This document shows, piece after piece, positions 8,598-17,576 of a DNA stretch of 64,000 nt; positions within the stretch are counted from its first letter, which is position 1, and every line of letters starts with the position of its first letter. The position numbers and the translations under genes are program-made. The stretch spans positions 248,001 to 312,000 of the forward strand of contig PABB01000067.1 of assembly GCA_002702655.1 (NCBI GenBank), in the 5' to 3' direction. Under the pieces are notes generated by a model that saw only the letters and a list, made by a program, of their open reading frames with translations, had not been told where the DNA came from and did not search any database. This DNA is from Planctomycetaceae bacterium. GTDB lineage: Bacteria; Planctomycetota; Planctomycetia; Pirellulales; Lacipirellulaceae.

Positions 8598-8625
8598 ATG
8601 ATAACCGTTTGAACAAGGGTGTCCA
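8598..8625 (-). promoter_or_regulatory. Sigma-70-like promoter for the candidate small RNA
   Basis: On the minus strand, TGGACA (8625-8620) and TATCAT (8603-8598) are separated by 16 bases. They match the housekeeping consensus at 5 of 6 and 5 of 6 positions, in a region where such AT-rich hexamers are rare. Transcription would start near 8590. No gene follows before the terminator at 8434-8474. Confidence 0.5.
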
Positions 8626-8978
8626 GCTTTTTTGACGGGGCGGGCGCGAGAAAGTCTGGGGGCGTGCCCGGAATTTGGGCAAAAACCGCCGCTAACCCCT
8701 AAGCCGCAAGGGTTTACAGCGGCGCCTGGGCGGGGCCGCCGTGCCGCGAAAAGTGGCCTGCCGGGACCTCCGCGATCGGGCGAAACTCTACCCCCTTGAC
8801 CGCCTGCGTCGTGGCGGCCAACCGTTGCGGAAATCCAGTCTCGGAGGATTTCCGCCACGATGCGCGAAGCCGCGACGGAGATTCTACTGGGGACAATCGC
8901 GACGGCGCGTGGTGCTGCCCGCGTGCGCCGGCAATCGCGGCGATTGACAGAAGCCGACGTACCCGAAACGCTGGGGCC

Positions 8979-9770
8979 ATGGAACCAACCGTTGAACAGC
9001 TGCTGAGTGTCTGCGAAGCGGCCGCCCGCGCGGGCGCCGAAGAATTACTGGCTCACGTCGGTCAATTCGGCGTGCGCGAAAAGTCGCCCGCCGATTTTGT
9101 CACCGACGCCGACCTCGCCTCGCAACGCGCCGTCTTCAACGTGTTGCGCGAAGCCTTTCCTGATCACGGCTTGCTAGGCGAGGAATCACCCCAACCCAGC
9201 GAGTTGGACAAAGACTATTGTTGGGTCGTCGATCCGCTGGACGGCACCACCAACTACGTGCATCAGTTTCCGTGCTACGCGACGTCCGTGGCCGTCGCGC
9301 GACGGGGCGAGTTGCTGGCAGGGGTGGTGCTCGATCCGCTGCGCAACGAATGCTTCGCGGCCGCGGCGGGCCAAGGCGCCACTCTCAACGGCGAGCCGCT
9401 GCGCGTGACCGACGCCGCCAATTTGCAGTCGGCCATGGTGGCAGTCAGTTTCCCCTACGGCATGACGCACGACTCGCCCGATCTGGTCAGCTTTGTCGAC
9501 ATCGCGCCGCGCTGCCAGGCGGTCCGCCGCACGGGGTCGGCTGCGCTCAATTTGGCGTACGTCGCCTGCGGGCGACTCGACGCACACTGGGCGTGCGAGA
9601 TCAACCCTTGGGACGCCGCGGCTGGCGTGCTGCTGATTCGCGAAGCCGGGGGCACGGTCAGCGGCTGCGACGGGCGCCCCTTCGTGCTGGCCGAGGCCGA
9701 CTACCTGACCGCAGCCACTCCCGGCCTGCACGAGGAGTTGCTAGAGCGACTGCTGGCAGTGGGGCGATAG
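8979..9770 (+). CDS. suhB: Inositol monophosphatase family phosphatase
   Basis: This 263-residue protein has the metal- and phosphate-binding motifs of the IMPase family: GEES (residues 65-70 region), DPLDGTTNYVHQFP and the C-terminal NPWDAAAGVLLIREAGG. It should hydrolyse a sugar or inositol monophosphate with Mg2+ and Li+ sensitivity; some members also assist ribosomal RNA maturation (SuhB). The ATG at 8979 is preferred over the longer frame because the family starts close to this residue. It stands alone, 580 bases or more from other plus-strand genes. The stretch 8626-8978 upstream holds no gene I can support. Confidence 0.88.
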   Translation: MEPTVEQLLSVCEAAARAGAEELLAHVGQFGVREKSPADFVTDADLASQRAVFNVLREAFPDHGLLGEESPQPSELDKDYCWVVDPLDGTTNYVHQFPCYATSVAVARRGELLAGVVLDPLRNECFAAAAGQGATLNGEPLRVTDAANLQSAMVAVSFPYGMTHDSPDLVSFVDIAPRCQAVRRTGSAALNLAYVACGRLDAHWACEINPWDAAAGVLLIREAGGTVSGCDGRPFVLAEADYLTAATPGLHEELLERLLAVGR

Positions 9771-10125
9771 CGCGTTTTTGACAGCGGGACAACGGGGCGC
9801 GCCAGAGCCGGGCCGCCGTTACGCCCTGACCGCGTCGCGCATAGTTTTTGTTTATTTCTTCGCGCGGCGAAGTCAGGTTTGACGGCGAAGCAGTGCGGAG
9901 AATGCAGTGATGCCGCGGTTTGATATCGGGTGATTGGCCCAATCGGAACCATCGACCCAATTGCGAGCCGCGGGGTGCGGTTTGGGGCCGCGGGAATGCT
10001 GCGTATTCCCCGCAACACGGTTTGCGTGCCCGCGGTCTGCGGCGCACAATTTGCAAGCCCCGCTGCGATCGTGCTTTCTTTCCCGCCCTCGTACGACGGT
10101 TCGCTTGGCTTGCTGCCGCAGATTC
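9771..10125. other. Intergenic stretch without a recognised gene
   Basis: This stretch holds a T-rich segment near 9843-9860 followed by the small hairpin TTCGC-GCG-GCGAA, a few more short palindromes, and no reading frame with coding character on either strand. The end presumably carries the promoter for the DUF4405-like membrane gene, but I see no convincing hexamer pair. Confidence 0.4.
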
Positions 10126-10551
10126 ATGGAACAGACGAAGACCGCCGCTCCCAAATCCAAAAAGAAGATCACCAAGACCGACGTCAACTTCTGGCTCGAC
10201 GTGTTTTTGATGGTCGTGTTCGTGGTGCTCCTGTGGAGCGCCGTGGTCGTGCAGTACGTCTTTCCACCCGGGCCCAAGACCGAGGGTTGGACGCTGTGGG
10301 GCGGCGATTATCAAACGTGGTGCGGGATTCAGTTCGGCACGCTGTGCCTGTTTGCCGCGTCGGTCGTGCTGCACGTGATGCTGCACTGGACCTGGGTCTG
10401 CGGGGTGGTCGCCAGCCGCTGGGCCAAGGATCGCAGCGCCGCCAAGGACGACGGCATCCGCACGCTGTGGGGCGTGGGGCTGCTGATCGCCGTGCTGAAC
10501 GTCATCGGCATCGGCGTGGCCATCGCCAAGCTGACGGTCGTGGCGCCCTGA
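10126..10551 (+). CDS. DUF4405-like three-helix membrane protein
   Basis: This 141-residue protein starts with a Lys-rich cytoplasmic tail (KSKKKITKTD), then a hydrophobic segment (FWLDVFLMVVFVVLLWSAVVV), a loop with WTLWGGDYQTWCGIQ, a second segment with two histidines (VVLHVMLHWTWVCG) and a third near the C-terminus. Paired histidines in adjacent helices and the WTLWGxxxxxW loop resemble DUF4405/cytochrome b-like membrane proteins, so haem binding is possible but unproven. The ATG at 10126 is the natural start; the frame upstream is open but Arg/Cys-rich. Confidence 0.65.
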   Translation: MEQTKTAAPKSKKKITKTDVNFWLDVFLMVVFVVLLWSAVVVQYVFPPGPKTEGWTLWGGDYQTWCGIQFGTLCLFAASVVLHVMLHWTWVCGVVASRWAKDRSAAKDDGIRTLWGVGLLIAVLNVIGIGVAIAKLTVVAP

Positions 10552-10557
10552 CGGGCG

Positions 10558-10700
10558 CGGTGACTGGTGACTGGTGATTGGTGATTCGTGACTGGGGGAG
10601 TGGACTGGCAGAGCCGTTTTGAAGAAGCAGCGGAAGCGTGACCGAGCGGCGTGGCCGCCGCTGCTAAGACCAATCACCAGTAACAAATCACCATTCACCC
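10558..10700. repeat. GTGACTGGTGATTGG-type inverted repeat
   Basis: The left arm (10558-10597) is a degenerate tandem of GGTGACTGGTGATTGGTGATTCGTGAC. The right arm (10667-10700) carries its complement (CAATCACCAGTAACAAATCACC). The right arm contains the stop codon of the minus-strand gene that ends at 10695. It is one of several dispersed palindromic families of the window. Confidence 0.6.
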
Positions 10701-11363
10701 CCCCACCAACACCGCCTCGGCCCAGCAGCTGGGGTCTTCTTCGTAGGGGAACCCCGGCCCGGTGCTCAGCGTCTGCAGCCCGCGCTCGCGGTCGAGCACG
10801 GCGTAGGTGAATCCCAGTCGCGGCTGCTGCTCGGGGTCGAAGCCGCCCAGCGCCGCGGCCGAGGCGACCGCCGTGAGCGTGTACCCGCTCGCCGTGCATT
10901 TGGCGACCGCCTGCAATTGCCGCGGTCGCACCGGCGCGGCGTTCTCTCGCGCACGGTTGATGAGTAATTGATCGGCCACCGGCTTGTCGCCGGCGCTGCC
11001 CGCACCGCGGGGCAGAAAGACGAACCGATGGCAGTAGCGACTCGCACGATGGATGTTGAACGTGCCCCGCGTGTCGACCCAGACCTGCAGGCCGTCGCTC
11101 TCGTCGAGCCGCGAATCGCGGCACCACGGCAGTTGGGTTTTGCCGGCGACGGTCACTTGCCACACCAGCCCCACCGGGTTCCACCCCATCCGCACCTCGG
11201 CGAACGGTTCCTCGCCGTCCAATTGGCCGAACATCGGCAGCGTGAACGATTCGTCCAGCGACAGCGTGGCGCCGGCGGCCGGCATCTCGAACCGTTTCAC
11301 ATCCATCGAGAAGCGAAACAGTTGCCGCGGCGGCAGCAGCGACGGATCAATGGGCGAAGACAT
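10695..11363 (-). CDS. Hypothetical protein, possible carbohydrate-binding-like beta-sandwich
   Basis: This 222-residue protein has no signal peptide. It reads like a beta-rich domain with WNPVGLVWQVTVAGK, a DGLQVWVDTRGTFNIHRASRYCHRF block and FTYAVLDRERG. The pattern of a strand with Asp/Gly-Leu-Gln-Val-Trp-Asp-Thr-Arg resembles family-9-like carbohydrate-binding domains fused to planctomycete proteins, but the match is loose. The start is the ATG at 11363 (MSSPIDPSLLPP). The stop codon lies inside a dispersed inverted repeat. It is downstream of rseP on the same strand but separated by about 170 bases. Confidence 0.6.
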   Translation of the reverse strand: MSSPIDPSLLPPRQLFRFSMDVKRFEMPAAGATLSLDESFTLPMFGQLDGEEPFAEVRMGWNPVGLVWQVTVAGKTQLPWCRDSRLDESDGLQVWVDTRGTFNIHRASRYCHRFVFLPRGAGSAGDKPVADQLLINRARENAAPVRPRQLQAVAKCTASGYTLTAVASAAALGGFDPEQQPRLGFTYAVLDRERGLQTLSTGPGFPYEEDPSCWAEAVLVGG

Positions 11364-11533
11364 AGCCAAGGGGGAAGGCGGCATGGGGAATGGGGAATAG
11401 CGGCCGGCCAACTCCACAAAGCCGCGACCGGCGGTCGAGGAATGGGGCCAAAACGAAAAAACGCGCTGACGACGAGTTCGCGGCGCGGAAATCGTCGATG
11501 GCCCGCTCGCCGCGCCCTCCGGTGCCGTATCGA

Positions 11534-13660
11534 CTACAGCTTGCGAGAAATCAGCCCCAAGTCCAGGGCGAACACGAACAGCATCAGCGAAATGATCAAC
11601 GCGAACCCGATCGCATGCAAAGCGACGACGAACTTCTCGCTGGCGGGCCGGCCGCGAATGCCTTCGTACAGCAGAAACACCATGTGCCCGCCATCGAGAA
11701 TCGGGATCGGCAGGAAATTGATCACCGCCAGGTTGGCCGACAGCATCGTCAGGAAAATGAGCAGCTTGCCCATGCCGTCGAACGCCGAGTAACCGGCCAC
11801 CTTGGCGATCGTCACGGGGCCGCCCAGCGCCTTGAGCGGCACCTGTCCCTCGCCAATCTTTTGCAGGAAGCGGTAGACCAGCCCCAGCGAGCGGACCGTT
11901 TCGTCCCAGCCGCGTTGGACCTGCTCGCCAAAACTGTGCGCGATCCGCGTGCGGGTGACCGCTTTGAATCCCAGCCCGCGATCCGCCTGGTAGGAATCGT
12001 CGCGATCGACCGGCGCCATCGTGGCCGTCTGCTTTTCCTCGCCGCGCTGGTACGTCAGCTCGACCTGCACGCCCGGCCGGAAGTTCTGGGCCGAGGCGAT
12101 CAGCCCTGCCCACGACTGGTCGGTGTCGTCGTTGAACTCGAACTCGGGGAGAGTGGCGACGATTTCCGCTATCTGGGGATCGGCGTCGTCGGTGGCGACC
12201 AGCTTGGCGCTGACCACGACGTCGCCCTCGCGCAGTCCCGCCTTCTCGGCGGGGCTGTTGGGCACGACCTTGTCGATCTTATTGAGCACCCGATACGCGA
12301 TGCCCAGCGCTGCGGCGGGGACCGGCTGGTCAGGGGCCCAAGTTTCTTCGACCCAGGTCACCGGCCGCAGCGGCACGACGATCGGTTCGGCGAGGTCGCG
12401 TCCCTCCTCGCGCCGCAGCGTGATGCGGACGCTGCGACCGTCGGCCGCCATCTGTCGCAGGATCTCGGGCAACTGCAGCGGGTCGGCCGTATCCAACTGC
12501 TGCCTGGCTTCGCTCGCCTCGTTGGCGTCCGTGGCGTCGGCCATATGATCGATGAAGTCGCCGGCCTTGATGCCTTGCTGCTCGGCGGGCGAATCCTTCT
12601 GCACCGCGACGATCTGTCCCATTTCCATGACCAGCCCGAACCGGAGGGTCGGCTGGGGCGGGACAGTTACTTCGACCTCTTCGCCGCCGATTGGCTCGGC
12701 GTCGGGGTCGCCCTGGGCGGCCTTGGCGCTGCGGCGCACCGTCAGCGTCAGCGGCTGATCGGCCTGGGCCAGCGCAATGGCCGAATATGCCGCGTAGTCG
12801 GCCACGCTTTGACCGTTGACGGCGATGATCTCGTCGCCGCCTTCCAGCGGCGGCGACGCGTTGGCGGCTGCCGAGCCGGGAACGGCCGGATTCTCGTCGG
12901 CCAACTGCAGCGATCGCGGCGAGACGACGCCGATGCGGACCAAACCGCCGGTGGCGCCTGCCTCGGGGGTCAGCGTCAGATCAAATTCCTCATCGCCCCG
13001 ACGCACCCGCATCGGCACGCCCGCGTCGAGATCGGCCAATGTGACCGCACCCTGCAACTCGTTGTAAGAGGGATCGGTGATGTCGCCGATCTGTATGATT
13101 TCGTCGCCCGGCATGATCCCGGCGCGCCACGCCGGCGATCCGGGCGCCGTTTGCGACACGTTCGCCGGCATGTAGGGCACGCCCAGGCCGTATGCCACGA
13201 TCGCAAAAATGAACGCAAAGATCACGTTCATGATCACGCCCGCCGAGATGATCGCCATCCGCTGCGGTACGCTCTTGGCCATGTAGCTGCGGCGGTCGAC
13301 CATGTACTTCTGGCCGTCGGGGCCGACGATTTCTTTGGCGTCAACGGTTTCGCCGCTGGCCATCGACTCGCGGACCTGCTCGGCGTAGTTGGCCGGATTG
13401 TCGTCCTGGCCCAGCATCTTCACGTAGCCGCCCAGCGGCAGGATGCCGATGCCGTACTCGGTCTCGCCCCACTGGCGGCTGATCTTGTAGCCGCCGATGT
13501 CGAAGCCGATGAAGAACTTTTCGCACTTCACGCCGCACATCTTGGCGACCGCAAAATGCCCCAGCTCGTGCACGAAGATCACGAACCCCAAGCCAAGAGC
13601 GGCCTGGAGGATCCGCAGCGCGTAGTACCCGTACTCGGCCAGATCGACCGAAGCCATCAT
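11534..13660 (-). CDS. rseP: Site-2 intramembrane metalloprotease with four PDZ domains (RseP family)
   Basis: The protein (708 residues) begins with a membrane segment containing the zinc motif HELGH (FVHELGHFAVAKMCG). It ends with membrane helices carrying NFLPIPILDGGH, the second metal-site motif. These define S2P proteases that cleave anti-sigma factors and signal-peptide remnants inside the membrane. Between them I count four PDZ-like repeats (near SPAWRAGIMPGDEII, PPLEGGDEIIAVNG, SPAEQQGIKAGDFI, SPAEKAGLREGDVV), where E. coli RseP has two, which explains the extra length. The start ATG at 13660 overlaps the dxr stop codon as ATGA, implying translational coupling. AGGAGG stands 21 bases upstream, seven bases from an in-frame TTG that could also initiate. 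Confidence 0.93.
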   Translation of the reverse strand: MMASVDLAEYGYYALRILQAALGLGFVIFVHELGHFAVAKMCGVKCEKFFIGFDIGGYKISRQWGETEYGIGILPLGGYVKMLGQDDNPANYAEQVRESMASGETVDAKEIVGPDGQKYMVDRRSYMAKSVPQRMAIISAGVIMNVIFAFIFAIVAYGLGVPYMPANVSQTAPGSPAWRAGIMPGDEIIQIGDITDPSYNELQGAVTLADLDAGVPMRVRRGDEEFDLTLTPEAGATGGLVRIGVVSPRSLQLADENPAVPGSAAANASPPLEGGDEIIAVNGQSVADYAAYSAIALAQADQPLTLTVRRSAKAAQGDPDAEPIGGEEVEVTVPPQPTLRFGLVMEMGQIVAVQKDSPAEQQGIKAGDFIDHMADATDANEASEARQQLDTADPLQLPEILRQMAADGRSVRITLRREEGRDLAEPIVVPLRPVTWVEETWAPDQPVPAAALGIAYRVLNKIDKVVPNSPAEKAGLREGDVVVSAKLVATDDADPQIAEIVATLPEFEFNDDTDQSWAGLIASAQNFRPGVQVELTYQRGEEKQTATMAPVDRDDSYQADRGLGFKAVTRTRIAHSFGEQVQRGWDETVRSLGLVYRFLQKIGEGQVPLKALGGPVTIAKVAGYSAFDGMGKLLIFLTMLSANLAVINFLPIPILDGGHMVFLLYEGIRGRPASEKFVVALHAIGFALIISLMLFVFALDLGLISRKL

Positions 13661-14820
13661 GCACAAACCCAACGTGAAACCTCCTGGCGGGCCCACTTGT
13701 CCAGCTTGACGAGCTGCTCGAGCGTGGGACGCGCTTCGTGATTGTGTGCTTTGAGAATGCTGCGGCAGGCCGGCACGATTTCGGTGAAGTGCAGATCGCC
13801 GTCCAAGAACGACTGCACAGCCGCTTCATTCGCGGCGTTCAGCACGGCCCCCGCGGTGCCGCCCGCTTTGGCGGCCTGCTCGCCCAGACCGATCGCCGGG
13901 AAGCGATCGCGATCGGGCGGATCAAAATTCAAATGCAGCGCCTGCCCCCAGTCGATCCGGCGAGCCACGCCGGCGACCCGGTTGGGGTAGTGCAGCGCGT
14001 ATTGGATCGGCAACCTCATGTCGGGCGGGCTCATCTGCGCGATCACCGCCCCGTCGACGAACTCCACCAGCGAATGAACTATCGATTGCGGGTGAATCAC
14101 CACCGCAATCTTCTCGGCCGGCACGCCGAACAGCCAGCGGGCTTCGACGATCTCCAGCGCCTTGTTCATCATCGTCGCCGAGTCAATCGTGATCTTCGGG
14201 CCCATGTCCCACGTGGGGTGGGCCAGCGCCTCGGCCACCGTAATCTGCTGCAGCTCGTGCAACGGCAAATCTTTGAACGGCCCCCCGCTGGCGGTCAGCA
14301 CCAGCCGGGCCACCTCGTCGGTCTTGCCGGCCGAGAGCGCCTGAAACAGCGCGCTGTGTTCGCTATCGACCGGCAGCAGCCGCCCGCCCTTTTCGGCGAG
14401 CAGTTTGCTGACCAGCTCGCCGGCCATGACCATGGTTTCTTTGTTAGCCAGCGCGACGGTCTTGCCTTGTTCCAACGCAGCCCAGGTGCTCTCCAGTCCG
14501 GCGCGGCCGACGATGCCCGCCAGCACCACGTCGACGTCTGCGTGTTGGGCGACTTCGACCAGGGCGTCGGGGCCGACGAGCACCTCGCAGTCCGACGGCA
14601 GCTTCTTGCGATCGAGCCGCTTGGCCGCCTTGGGATCCGAGACCACGACCCACCGCGGCCGGAACTTCTTGGCCTGAGCCGCCAGCTCGTCCATGCGCGA
14701 GTGGGCCGACAGGGCGATTGCTTTCAGTTGCCCCTCGCTGGCGGCAATCACGTCCAGGCTGTTCGCGCCGATGCTGCCGGTGCTGCCGAGCACCGCGATG
14801 TGTTTGGGAGAATCGGCCAT
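13657..14820 (-). CDS. dxr: 1-deoxy-D-xylulose-5-phosphate reductoisomerase
   Basis: This enzyme makes 2-C-methyl-D-erythritol 4-phosphate, the first committed intermediate of the MEP isoprenoid pathway. The 387-residue product has the N-terminal NADPH motif GSTGSIG, the LANKETMVMAG block, the metal and substrate motifs PVDSEHSALFQ and SASGGPF-like TASGGPFKD, the PTWDMGPKITIDSATMMNK signature and a C-terminal AANEAAV helix. Length and motifs fit the family. The ATG at 14820 (MADSPKHIAVLG) was chosen; a longer start adds a family-atypical tail. It is upstream of and overlaps rseP, a dxr-rseP pairing common in bacteria, though the usual cdsA and uppS are not here. Confidence 0.96.
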   Translation of the reverse strand: MADSPKHIAVLGSTGSIGANSLDVIAASEGQLKAIALSAHSRMDELAAQAKKFRPRWVVVSDPKAAKRLDRKKLPSDCEVLVGPDALVEVAQHADVDVVLAGIVGRAGLESTWAALEQGKTVALANKETMVMAGELVSKLLAEKGGRLLPVDSEHSALFQALSAGKTDEVARLVLTASGGPFKDLPLHELQQITVAEALAHPTWDMGPKITIDSATMMNKALEIVEARWLFGVPAEKIAVVIHPQSIVHSLVEFVDGAVIAQMSPPDMRLPIQYALHYPNRVAGVARRIDWGQALHLNFDPPDRDRFPAIGLGEQAAKAGGTAGAVLNAANEAAVQSFLDGDLHFTEIVPACRSILKAHNHEARPTLEQLVKLDKWARQEVSRWVCA

Positions 14821-15242
14821 GACAGCAGCGTCCCTGCAAGCAGGAGGGGGGATCATTCGGGCAAGCGGGATCGTGTCGCCAGCGGCGCGGCGGTCTGTGT
14901 GAGTTTAGTTCGCCGCGGCCTAAGGCCCATTGGCGGGGTTTGGGAAATTCCCACATTGGCGATGGTGGTCGCCCGCATCAGCGAAGAAGCAGTCGACATG
15001 CCCGCTGGCCGCCGAATTCCGCAAATCCGCCATGTTCAGCCCATCCGCACCGCACCGGCACGGCGCACCTGCCGTAGCAATAGTGCGGGGCTTCGACAGG
15101 CGGAGCGGCCGCTGCCGTCGCGACCGGCCTATCCTGGCGAGCGACGCCCGATAAACCTCGCGAAAACACGCGGTATTCTAGGGGGACGCGCGGAACGCGA
15201 CAAGCGAAGCCCGCGGCAGCGTCAAATCGCCGCCGGGGCTCG
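14821..15242. other. Divergent intergenic region dxr / ftsH
   Basis: The 613-base gap between the divergent dxr and ftsH genes holds no reading frame with family character. It is GC-rich with a few short inverted repeats. The ftsH-proximal part carries a promoter-like pair listed separately. Confidence 0.4.
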
Positions 15243-15271
15243 TTGTGACGCCGCAAGTGCTACCCTACTAT
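15243..15271 (+). promoter_or_regulatory. Promoter-like pair upstream of ftsH
   Basis: TTGTGA at 15243-15248 and TACTAT at 15266-15271 are separated by 17 bases, a fair fit to a housekeeping promoter in an otherwise very GC-rich gap. Transcription would begin near 15278 and give a leader of about 155 bases before the ftsH ATG at 15434. Confidence 0.4.
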
Positions 15272-15433
15272 TAGGATGCGCCGCGCACCCCCCCGCCAGT
15301 CGGCACGGTCGCTGCGAGTCCGCATCCGGATTGCCAAGCGATCCGGGCCGCACCGCCCCCGCTGCACGCGGCCCGCCGATCAAAAGCGGCTGCACGCTCG
15401 ATTCCCCTCCACTGCCACCGGTACCCGCCTGCT

Positions 15434-17518
15434 ATGGACGAGTCCCCCAAGGACGCCAAGCGTTCTCCCGAAAAGAAGCCCGCCCCGCAGGGCAATAACC
15501 TGCTGTGGTACCTGCTCGCGTTGGCCGTGCTGGCCCTGCTGCTGGCCACCACGCTGGGCGGCGACGGCACGCTCCGGCTGACGATGAGCGAGTTCGAGCA
15601 GCTGATCATCGCCAGCAACCCCGCCAATGGCGACGACGAGCCGGCGTTCATCACAATTGACGCCCCCGCCAACGCCGGCGGCGGCAAGCTGATGCTGCAG
15701 AAGCCGCGCAAAATCCGCGTCGGCAACAACGAGGTGCTCGGCACAGTGCTGCGGACGCCCCCCGAGAGCGATAGCGAACTGGGCGCCGGCAATGCACCTA
15801 ACAAAGACGACGAAAACCGGGTTAATTTCCGCGTCGATCGCCTGCCCTACGACGAACTCGTCCCGGCGTTGCTCAAGGAAAACGGCATCACGGACTGGGC
15901 CTACGCGCAACCCCCCAGCGCGCTGCTGAGCTATCTGCCCATCCTGATGCTCACCGGCATGTTCATCCTGCTGATGATCATCATGCTGCGCCGCATGGGC
16001 GGGGCCGGCTCGCCGATGGCCTTCGGCCGCAGCCGCGGCAAGCTGTACGCCCAGGAAGACATCGAAGTCACCTTCGACGACGTGGCTGGCATCGACGAGG
16101 CGGTCGACGAGCTGCGGGAGGTGGTCGATTTTCTCAAGAACCCCGAGCGGTACCATCGCCTCGGCGGTCGCATCCCCAAGGGCGTACTGCTGGTCGGCCC
16201 CCCCGGCACCGGCAAGACATTGTTGGCCAAAGCCGTGGCCGGCGAGGCGGGCGTGCCGTTCTTCAGCCTCAGCGGCAGCGACTTCGTCGAAATGTTTGTC
16301 GGCGTCGGCGCCGCCCGCGTGCGCGACATGTTCCAACAGGCCGAACAGCGCTCGCCCTGCATCGTGTTCATCGACGAGTTGGACGCCCTGGGCAAGACCC
16401 GCGGCAGCGGCCAAATCGGCGGCCACGACGAGCGCGAGCAAACGCTCAACGCGCTGTTGGTCGAGATGGACGGCTTCGGCACTAACAGCGGCATCATCAT
16501 CATGGGCGCCACCAATCGCCCCGAAACGCTCGATCCCGCGCTGTTGCGGCCCGGCCGATTCGATCGCCATGTGCTGGTCGACCGGCCCGACATCGCCGGT
16601 CGCGAGGAAATCCTGCAGGTTCACTTGCAGAACATCAAGGTCGATGAAAACGTCGACGTGAAGCGCGTCGCCGCGATCACCAGCGGCTTCGTCGGCGCCG
16701 ATCTGGCTAATATCGTCAACGAGGCCGCACTGCTGGCCGCCCGCAACGGCAAGAAGGCGGTCGGCATGGAGGAGCTTAACGAGGCGGTCGAACGCTCCGC
16801 TGCCGGCTTGGAAAAGAAAAGCCGGATCATGCACGACGACGAGAAACAGCGCGTCGCCTACCACGAGACGGGCCACGCGCTGGTCGCCTGGTCGCTGCCC
16901 AACACCGATCCGGTGCACAAGGTGTCGATCATCCCCCGCGGGATCGGCGCCCTGGGCTACGTGATGCAGCGCCCCGAATACGACCGGTTCATGTGGACCA
17001 AGGAGCAGCTCGAGTCGCAGATCAAAGTCTGTCTGGGCGGCACCGTCGCCGAGGAGATCATCTACGATGGCGACATCGGCAACGGCGCCACCAGCGACCT
17101 GGAGCGCGCGACCGAGATCGCCCGCAGCATGGTCATGGACTACGGCATGAGCCCGCTGGGCCGCGTGAAATACCGCGAGAACAATCGCAACCAGTTCCTC
17201 GGCGGAGATTTCGGCGGCTCGCAGATGCACAGCGAGCAGACCGCCCGCGAGATCGACGAGCAGGTCAAACGCATCATCGATGACAATCTGCAACGGGTCC
17301 GCGGCATCCTGAGCGAACGCCGCGACACGCTCGAGGCGGTCACTGCCGAGCTGATCAAGAGCGAAACCATCGACGGCGACGACTTCAAGCGCATCATGGA
17401 AGAGAACAGCCGCGGCGCCCGGATCGTGCCGGGGACCGAAGCGGAACCGAAACGCGCTCGGGCGCCCGGCAACGGCGAAGAGTCGGCCAGCGACAAAGAC
17501 GCCGGCGCGGGCATGTAA
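15434..17518 (+). CDS. ftsH: ATP-dependent zinc metalloprotease FtsH
   Basis: This 694-residue protein degrades misassembled membrane proteins and selected cytoplasmic regulators as a membrane-anchored hexamer. Membrane segments lie near residues 23-41 and 166-186, with a periplasmic domain between. The AAA+ module has Walker A GPPGTGKT (255-262), Walker [10 protein letters not shown] (310-318) and the second region of homology with [18 protein letters not shown]. The zinc site is HETGH (477-481), where most FtsH proteins have HEAGH. The Ala-to-Thr change keeps both histidines and the glutamate. The tail after about residue 655 is low-complexity and charged. The ATG at 15434 gives a normal N-terminus. 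Confidence 0.97.
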   Translation: MDESPKDAKRSPEKKPAPQGNNLLWYLLALAVLALLLATTLGGDGTLRLTMSEFEQLIIASNPANGDDEPAFITIDAPANAGGGKLMLQKPRKIRVGNNEVLGTVLRTPPESDSELGAGNAPNKDDENRVNFRVDRLPYDELVPALLKENGITDWAYAQPPSALLSYLPILMLTGMFILLMIIMLRRMGGAGSPMAFGRSRGKLYAQEDIEVTFDDVAGIDEAVDELREVVDFLKNPERYHRLGGRIPKGVLLVGPPGTGKTLLAKAVAGEAGVPFFSLSGSDFVEMFVGVGAARVRDMFQQAEQRSPCIVFIDELDALGKTRGSGQIGGHDEREQTLNALLVEMDGFGTNSGIIIMGATNRPETLDPALLRPGRFDRHVLVDRPDIAGREEILQVHLQNIKVDENVDVKRVAAITSGFVGADLANIVNEAALLAARNGKKAVGMEELNEAVERSAAGLEKKSRIMHDDEKQRVAYHETGHALVAWSLPNTDPVHKVSIIPRGIGALGYVMQRPEYDRFMWTKEQLESQIKVCLGGTVAEEIIYDGDIGNGATSDLERATEIARSMVMDYGMSPLGRVKYRENNRNQFLGGDFGGSQMHSEQTAREIDEQVKRIIDDNLQRVRGILSERRDTLEAVTAELIKSETIDGDDFKRIMEENSRGARIVPGTEAEPKRARAPGNGEESASDKDAGAGM

Positions 17519-17576
17519 TCAGCGGGCGATGACTGCTCGCTGAGTCAGCCGTCCCGCATGCAGTCCGACGCCGTCG

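Noticed and set aside
11390-13741. 783-codon plus-strand frame opposite rseP
   Set aside because: Shadow frame: no motif, low-complexity Arg/Gln/His composition, while rseP on the other strand has HELGH and PDZ motifs.
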